Of a stretch of 10,549 nt of DNA, positions 6,366 through 10,549 are shown in pieces (within the stretch, counting starts at the first letter, position 1; every line of letters begins with the position of its first letter). The notes under the pieces were generated by a model, which was given only the letters and a program-made list of their open reading frames with translations, had not been told where the DNA came from and did not search any database. The translations under genes and the position numbers were made by a program. Origin of the DNA: Euryarchaeota archaeon UBA124. GTDB lineage: Archaea; Thermoplasmatota; Poseidoniia; Poseidoniales; Poseidoniaceae. Location: assembly GCA_002502215.1 (NCBI GenBank), contig DAPT01000014.1:1-10549 (forward strand), in the 5' to 3' direction.

Positions 6366-6392
6366 CGGTTCCGTTACGGCAAGATGCCTACG

Positions 6393-6464
6393 GCCCGCTT
6401 GGTGTAGAGGTTATCATGCAGGATTGTCATTCCTGCGACCCGGGTTCAATTCCCGGAGCGGGCG
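6393..6464 (+). tRNA. tRNA-Asp (anticodon GTC)
   Basis: The acceptor stem GCCCGCT/AGCGGGC pairs perfectly. The anticodon stem CAGGA/TCCTG holds the loop TTGTCAT with anticodon GTC (6426-6428), reading GAC/GAT. The T-arm is CCGGG-TTCAATT-CCCGG. The discriminator is G (6464), an Asp identity base. The following bases are CCT, so the 3' CCA is not coded, unlike tRNA-Arg in this window. No intron. A TATA-like box sits about 30 bases upstream. Confidence 0.96.
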
Positions 6465-6610
6465 CCTGATTCATTTCTCTGATGAATCGTAACTGTACCA
6501 CACACTCTGCACCACACTTTGATCCCATCAATGCGTGGAGTTGCTCCTGCGATGTCGATGCTAGCTCCGCATTGGCACTGGACAACATTGCGCATGATAC
6601 ACCCAAACAT
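6446..6610 (-). CDS. Possible small zinc-ribbon protein
   Basis: A 54-residue frame from ATG 6610, or 49 residues from the better start ATG 6595 (MRNVVQCQCGASIDIAG), which has GGGTG a few bases upstream. It has the look of a minimal zinc ribbon: QCQCG (11-15), then about 18 residues, then WCRVCG (33-38), giving Cys-X-Cys and Cys-X2-Cys ligand pairs, each followed by Gly, with alternating hydrophobic residues between. The tail is short and polar. It begins 15 bases after the trm5 stop on the same strand (30 from ATG 6595), so it is likely co-transcribed with trm5. Its stop (6446-6448) lies inside the T-loop of the oppositely oriented tRNA-Asp gene, so the last six codons are antisense to that tRNA. 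The family is not recognised. Confidence 0.5.
   Translation of the reverse strand: MFGCIMRNVVQCQCGASIDIAGATPRIDGIKVWCRVCGTVTIHQRNESGARSGN
6468..6488. repeat. Inverted repeat 3' of tRNA-Asp
   Basis: GATTCAT, a 7-base loop, then ATGAATC: a perfect 7-bp hairpin starting 4 bases after the discriminator base of tRNA-Asp. It could form in the tRNA 3' trailer and affect 3' processing or transcription end. It also lies within the small zinc-ribbon frame on the other strand. There is no T-run after it. Confidence 0.35.
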
Positions 6611-6625
6611 CGGACGTTCATCAAA

Positions 6626-7717
6626 TCAGCGCTTGTTTTCTTTCGATAAAACCAATTCATACCTGAACATAGCTTTTGCAGTTGAAAATCCCTTCACTTC
6701 CTCAATATGATGCTCAATCATTGTCCTTCCTGTCGGTTCAATGATGGTTTGCAGTTGCCCGAATATATTCGCTTGCTTTTCTTGTATGGTCCATCCGCAA
6801 ATGAGCGAGATCTCATGCGACAAGAGAGGGTGCAAATGTGTGAGATGAGCAATGCCGTCGTGAGGTAGATTTACCAAAAGCACATCCGCACAGCCTTGCA
6901 TTTCAGGCCTCGCATCGACGAGATTTCTCGCATCCATGCAATCGATCACATAGGTTCCATCGATCTTTCGATTCCGTTGGAACCGTTCCATATTCAGTTT
7001 GAGAAGGTTGACTGCATCGGGATTCATGTCGTTCAGATATGCTGTGGAAATGAGTCCGGGCGCAGTATACGACAACGCCATTGAGGGGCCAACGCCAGCA
7101 TAGGGATCGACAACGATGAGTGGCCGGTTTTTGCGCTCAGCAAAGGACGAAATCGCTTCAAACGATTTCATTCGTTGAGTGCTTAGACGACCAGAAAAGT
7201 ATGCCACTGCCGGATCGATGGCAAATTCGTGTCCGTGCTCACGGTACACAGTCTGCGTCGAAGTGTTGTTGTCACGTGATCCGAGGACACGTAAATTTCG
7301 GACTCTGAATTCACCTTCGACTCCATTGTCGTGACAGACGATTCGTACGGACGGAAATTGCTTCAGCATGGCGGCAGCTATCTCGTCTTCAATTTCAATC
7401 ATCTCGTCGGGAATTTTGATCAGCAAAACGTCACCTTGTGTTTCAAATGCCTGTGGAAATTGGTCATCGAATGCGACACGAATCTCATTGGGAATATGTT
7501 CATAGTAGTACCGGGTCTTCTGTATATCCGAATCAAGTTCAATCACCAGATTGCCTTCCCAAGCAGTATGACTTTTATCCGGAGCTTGTTCATTTAGAGG
7601 AATCGCGCTCTCGCCTTCTACCTGTTGAACACGATGGCCTGTCTCGTACCAGCCATTTGATTTACAGTGCCGAATCCAATGCGATGTCTGAGCACTCGGC
7701 ACCCTCAAATGACGCAT
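6626..7717 (-). CDS. trm5: tRNA (guanine37-N1)-methyltransferase, Trm5 family
   Basis: A 363-residue protein matching archaeal Trm5, which uses S-adenosylmethionine to methylate N1 of G37 next to the anticodon and so prevents +1 frameshifting. The N-terminus MRHLRVPSAQ...IRHCKSNGWYE looks like the Trm5 D1 domain. The middle carries HEFAIDPAVAYFSGRLSTQR, the family 'f.vD...vYFs.RLstER' motif. The Rossmann methyltransferase core has DPYAGVGPS (from about 204), LNDMNPDAVNLLKLN (from about 228) and the catalytic-pocket NLPH (from about 283). ATG 7717 is chosen because it begins at the expected D1 strand; an in-frame ATG at 7825 would run through the start of divergent dph5. It lies 37 bases from dph5 and is followed by a small zinc-ribbon frame. 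Some archaeal Trm5 paralogues (Taw22) also act in wyosine synthesis; the sequence alone does not settle this. Confidence 0.88.
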   Translation of the reverse strand: MRHLRVPSAQTSHWIRHCKSNGWYETGHRVQQVEGESAIPLNEQAPDKSHTAWEGNLVIELDSDIQKTRYYYEHIPNEIRVAFDDQFPQAFETQGDVLLIKIPDEMIEIEDEIAAAMLKQFPSVRIVCHDNGVEGEFRVRNLRVLGSRDNNTSTQTVYREHGHEFAIDPAVAYFSGRLSTQRMKSFEAISSFAERKNRPLIVVDPYAGVGPSMALSYTAPGLISTAYLNDMNPDAVNLLKLNMERFQRNRKIDGTYVIDCMDARNLVDARPEMQGCADVLLVNLPHDGIAHLTHLHPLLSHEISLICGWTIQEKQANIFGQLQTIIEPTGRTMIEHHIEEVKGFSTAKAMFRYELVLSKENKR

Positions 7718-7754
7718 GGTTCTCGGACAACCATCGCAAGTATGAGGTTTGAGG

Positions 7755-8573
7755 ATGGAAAATGGCAACGAAACCGGCTTTTCCCTCGTTGGAATCGGTC
7801 CAGGAAAAGTCGAGTCCATGACCATCGAAGCGATTGAGGCTGCAAAGAATTCCGATGTTCGCCTTTACGAGGCATACACTGCACTATGGCCTGAATCAGA
7901 ACTGAAAAAATTGGAAGCAATGGTTGGCCCGATTGAGAGGATCATGAGGCCCGCAGTGGAACGGCCCGAGGAGCTTTTCCAGCGAGCACAAACAACGTCC
8001 ATTGCAATCTTGGTTGTTGGGGATCCCATGCAAGCGACCACACACATTGATTTCCAACTTCGAGCCGAAAAACAAGGGCTTCTTTGCCGTGTCATTCACG
8101 GTATTTCTGTGACAACACTTGTCCCAGGCTCGACCGGACTATCAGATTACAAATTTGGGCGGTCGACGACACTCACATATCCTTACGGTGATTGGGTTGT
8201 CACCTCTCCCCTGGAAGTGATGTTAAGAAATCAGATGCAGGGTCTGCACACCTTGGTCTTGTTTGACCTCGACCCAACGGGAGCAGGGACAGGAGACCAG
8301 CGTCCAATGCAACCCTCTGATGCACTTGCAAGCATTGAGAAAATGGCTGCGAAACTACGTGATTCGGTTGTTGATGATGCAATGAAGACTCAAGCACAGT
8401 TCATTCTCGATTCAATGTGTGTTCTTTGCAGTGATTTGGGAACAGACGACGCATTGATGAAGACGACAACAATTCGAAACTTGGGTGAACTCTCAGGCGG
8501 GAGATTGAATTGCATGGTCTTCTTAGCCAGCATATCTGAGATGGAGCAGGAAGCCATCAACCGTTGGAAGTGA
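7755..8573 (+). CDS. dph5: Diphthine synthase (EF-2 diphthamide biosynthesis methyltransferase)
   Basis: A 272-residue tetrapyrrole-methylase-fold enzyme. It uses S-adenosylmethionine to methylate the modified histidine of elongation factor 2 on the way to diphthamide. Motifs: SLVGIGPG (10-17) in the first strand and SAM loop; MTIEAIEAAKNSDVRLYEAYT, matching the family 'iTl.gleaik.aD.vyaE.YT'; VVGDPMQATTHIDFQLRAE (87-105), a hallmark of Dph5; RVIHGISV; and TGLSDYKFGRSTTLTYP (from 127). Length is typical. ATG 7755 is preferred; a TTG two codons upstream (7749) is in frame but adds nothing to the family match. GAGG directly abuts the ATG, too close for a normal ribosome-binding site, so it may be leaderless. 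It is divergent from trm5 by 37 bases and followed by the symporter gene after 4 bases, so those two are probably co-transcribed. Confidence 0.93.
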   Translation: MENGNETGFSLVGIGPGKVESMTIEAIEAAKNSDVRLYEAYTALWPESELKKLEAMVGPIERIMRPAVERPEELFQRAQTTSIAILVVGDPMQATTHIDFQLRAEKQGLLCRVIHGISVTTLVPGSTGLSDYKFGRSTTLTYPYGDWVVTSPLEVMLRNQMQGLHTLVLFDLDPTGAGTGDQRPMQPSDALASIEKMAAKLRDSVVDDAMKTQAQFILDSMCVLCSDLGTDDALMKTTTIRNLGELSGGRLNCMVFLASISEMEQEAINRWK

Positions 8574-8577
8574 CAAA

Positions 8578-10549
8578 ATGGACACTGGGATTCTTCTTTC
8601 GTTCTTGCTTTTTCTCGGCTTTTTTGCCGGTGTTGGATTGGCGAGTATGCGCGTCAAACAAGATACGACAGATGATTATCTCGTTGCCGGCCGAGGAATG
8701 CATCCTGCTCTCGCAGCCCTTTCTGCCGTAAGCACGTGGAATTCTGGTTACATGTTCATCGGTTTCATTGGGTTCATCTACCTAATGGGATATTCTGCTA
8801 TCTGGATTGGTGTCATATCCACCATCGGGCAATTGGTCGCATGGGCTTGGTTGTACAAGTTCATCCAAAAGGAAGGAAATGAGCGTGGACTTCGCTCCCT
8901 TTCCTCACTGGTCGCTGAGAAAGCGGGGGCGCCCGAGGCAAAATTAGCTGCTGTTCTTTCGGTGTTTTTCTTGTCAATTTATGCTGCTGCCCAACTGACG
9001 GCTGGCGGAAAAGCCCTTTTCGTTATGCTGGGATGGCCTGAATTGGTTGGTATCCTGATTGGATTCGTTCTTGTTGTCGCTTACTGCTATGCAGGCGGTA
9101 TTCGGGCCTCGATTTGGACCGACGCTGCACAATCCTGTGTCATGATCGTCGGTTCAGTCATCCTGTGCTGGGTTGCTCTTGGCAACGTTGGAGGCTTTTC
9201 TGGAATGCACAGTGAACTGGAGTCCCAGAGCACAACACTCGTCAATTTCCTTCCAACCGATATTTCCCTGGGAATCTCGCTTTACCTATTGGCGTTCTTC
9301 TTAGGAGGGCTCGGTGTTGCAGGGCAACCACAAGTCGTATCTCGGGTGATGACCCTCAACTCCGATAAAGACAGAAAGCAAGCCATGATTTGGTTCTTCG
9401 TCTGGCAAACGCCGTTTATTGCATTGATGTTCATCGTCGGCCTGGCCAGTCGAGTCTTGTTTACGGAAGGTGATTTTGATGCAGAACTTGGACTACCAGC
9501 ACTTGCAATGGACACACTTCCTGCGTTTGGAGTTGGAATGATTCTTGCGTCAATCTTTGCTGCTACAATGTCAACGGCAGATAGCCAAGTTCTTGCCTGT
9601 ACTGCAGCGATAACGGATGACATCAAGCCAGAATGGCGAGAAGATCACAAGACAACGAAAATCGTCACATTGTACGTTGCAGCTGCTGCAACAATGATTT
9701 CTATTGCAGGACTTTATGTTCCCGGAGGCGACTCCGTATTCGCTCTAGTGGTTCTTGCCGTGTACGGTCTGGGAGGTATCTTTGTTCCTCTACTCATCAT
9801 TCGTTGGATGGGATACAAGCCCGATACATTCCATTCGATTGTCATGATGATATCTGCTTTCTTTGGAGTCATTGTCTGGACCCTCCTCGGGCTTGGTGAC
9901 GATGTCTTCCCTTCTGTTCCGGGGGTCGGATCTGCATTCATTGCTCACTTGATTATGTGCGCTGTTCGGGATGATTCGGCTTCAAATCCACTGGGTCGAT
10001 TTGAGATTTCGCCGGAACGGAGAAACCAGTTCGCTACTATTGGTGTTATCGCACTGTGTTTCCTTGGTGTTGCTGAAGGAGCATATGCAGTATATGGGCC
10101 GGATTCAAGTGAAAATTCAGATGCTAACGTGGTTGCAATGTATCAAATTGATGGGAATTTCAGTTTTGTAGAAATCGGGTCGGGTACAGAGGTAATTACT
10201 GATAGTGCTCAAATCTCAGCGTCCAGTGATGCTGTTGATGTTTCCGGTCTCAACGTAGTTGGGTTCCGTATTGCAACAAGTCACACTGATAACGAGCAGG
10301 CGTGCAATTTCTTAGCCAATACTGAGGATGATGAGGTCGGCTATGAGGGAGGAATTCAGGATTTTAACGTCACAGAATCAGGGATACAAGAGAATCTCGA
10401 GTCCGAATTATACTTCATCAATCAAAGCCTCGTCGGTACTACGACCAACAGTTCGTCATCTGAAATAGACGCATCACTTGCAGGCGGCGATTCGGGTATT
10501 GGAACCTACGAGTTCACAATCAGCGTTGTGGTCAACAGTGGAGGTTCTC
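8578..10549 (+). CDS. Sodium:solute symporter (SSS/PutP family) with extracellular C-terminal extension (partial)
   Basis: The frame is open from ATG 8578 to the right edge: 657 residues seen, while typical PutP-like proteins are about 500. The first roughly 507 residues hold about 14 hydrophobic helices. Family signatures are GVAGQPQVVSRVM (from 247; PutP 'GyfGQPhiivRfM') and AATMSTADSQVLACTAAITDDI (from 328; PutP 'a.MST.sSqLLv.ssait.D'), with Ser332 and Thr333 at the Na2-site positions. At the unwound helix corresponding to PutP helix 2, STWNSGY replaces ASDMSGW, so the sodium-important Asp is Trp here by eye alignment; proline is not an assured substrate. An extra helix (about 486-506) follows the 13-helix core, which would place the tail outside. 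The tail (507 onward) is Ser/Asp/Asn-rich and beta-like, with sequons at Asn527, Asn597, Asn615 and Asn624. The stop codon is outside the window. Confidence 0.88.
   Translation, partial: MDTGILLSFLLFLGFFAGVGLASMRVKQDTTDDYLVAGRGMHPALAALSAVSTWNSGYMFIGFIGFIYLMGYSAIWIGVISTIGQLVAWAWLYKFIQKEGNERGLRSLSSLVAEKAGAPEAKLAAVLSVFFLSIYAAAQLTAGGKALFVMLGWPELVGILIGFVLVVAYCYAGGIRASIWTDAAQSCVMIVGSVILCWVALGNVGGFSGMHSELESQSTTLVNFLPTDISLGISLYLLAFFLGGLGVAGQPQVVSRVMTLNSDKDRKQAMIWFFVWQTPFIALMFIVGLASRVLFTEGDFDAELGLPALAMDTLPAFGVGMILASIFAATMSTADSQVLACTAAITDDIKPEWREDHKTTKIVTLYVAAAATMISIAGLYVPGGDSVFALVVLAVYGLGGIFVPLLIIRWMGYKPDTFHSIVMMISAFFGVIVWTLLGLGDDVFPSVPGVGSAFIAHLIMCAVRDDSASNPLGRFEISPERRNQFATIGVIALCFLGVAEGAYAVYGPDSSENSDANVVAMYQIDGNFSFVEIGSGTEVITDSAQISASSDAVDVSGLNVVGFRIATSHTDNEQACNFLANTEDDEVGYEGGIQDFNVTESGIQENLESELYFINQSLVGTTTNSSSSEIDASLAGGDSGIGTYEFTISVVVNSGGS

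Noticed and set aside
7718..7825. Longer trm5 with start at 7825
   Set aside because: It would overlap the first 71 bases of divergent dph5, and the extra 36 residues add nothing to the Trm5 D1 domain, which begins at MRHLRV (7717).

Overview
The window looks like chromosomal DNA of a euryarchaeon, most likely the marine Poseidoniales (Marine Group II) or a close relative. The evidence is the archaeal information-processing genes: a replication factor C small-subunit paralogue, RNA polymerase subunit P (Rpb12), a stand-alone GMP synthase glutaminase subunit, the Trm5 tRNA methyltransferase and diphthine synthase Dph5. Intergenic gaps are short, and TATA-like boxes sit about 25-35 bases from predicted starts. 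The placement at order level is an inference from gene style, not from a search. There is no integrase, transposase, CRISPR array or other mobile-element signature, and no stretch of 300 bases without a gene.

Layout. 1-2635 (minus): a four-helix membrane protein of unknown family, followed downstream by a flavoprotein of the succinate dehydrogenase/fumarate reductase family that runs off the left edge. 2655-2772: tRNA-Arg(CCT) on the minus strand, with a small hairpin on each side. 2787-4262 (minus): a 35-residue ORF, rpoP and a divergent RFC small subunit, in that transcription order, probably one unit. 4351-4944 (plus): GMP synthase subunit A, divergent from the rpoP unit across a TATA element that could serve both directions. 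4941-6326 (minus): a class II aldolase/adducin-fold protein with a long Pro/Gly- and Glu-rich N-terminal half, meeting guaA tail to tail with a 4-base overlap. 6357-6464: tRNA-Asp(GTC) on the plus strand, divergent from the aldolase gene and apparently sharing its TATA box. 6446-7717 (minus): trm5 followed by a small zinc-ribbon ORF that ends antisense to the tRNA-Asp gene. 7755-10549 (plus): dph5 and, 4 bases later, a sodium:solute symporter whose frame stays open past the last membrane helix into an apparently extracellular tail and off the right edge.

How the genes relate. Much of the window serves the expression machinery: RNA polymerase (rpoP), tRNAs and tRNA modification (trm5), elongation factor 2 modification (dph5), sliding-clamp loading (rfc paralogue) and guanine nucleotide supply (guaA subunit A). 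Four proteins are less ordinary. The flavoprotein appears to lack usual active-site residues. Its upstream neighbour is an unrecognised membrane protein. The aldolase-fold protein lacks one metal ligand and carries a large disordered region. The symporter carries a glycosylation-sequon-rich tail. Three genes (rpoP, the 35-residue ORF and the zinc ribbon) are too short for usual ORF cut-offs, and two long genes are cut by the window edges.
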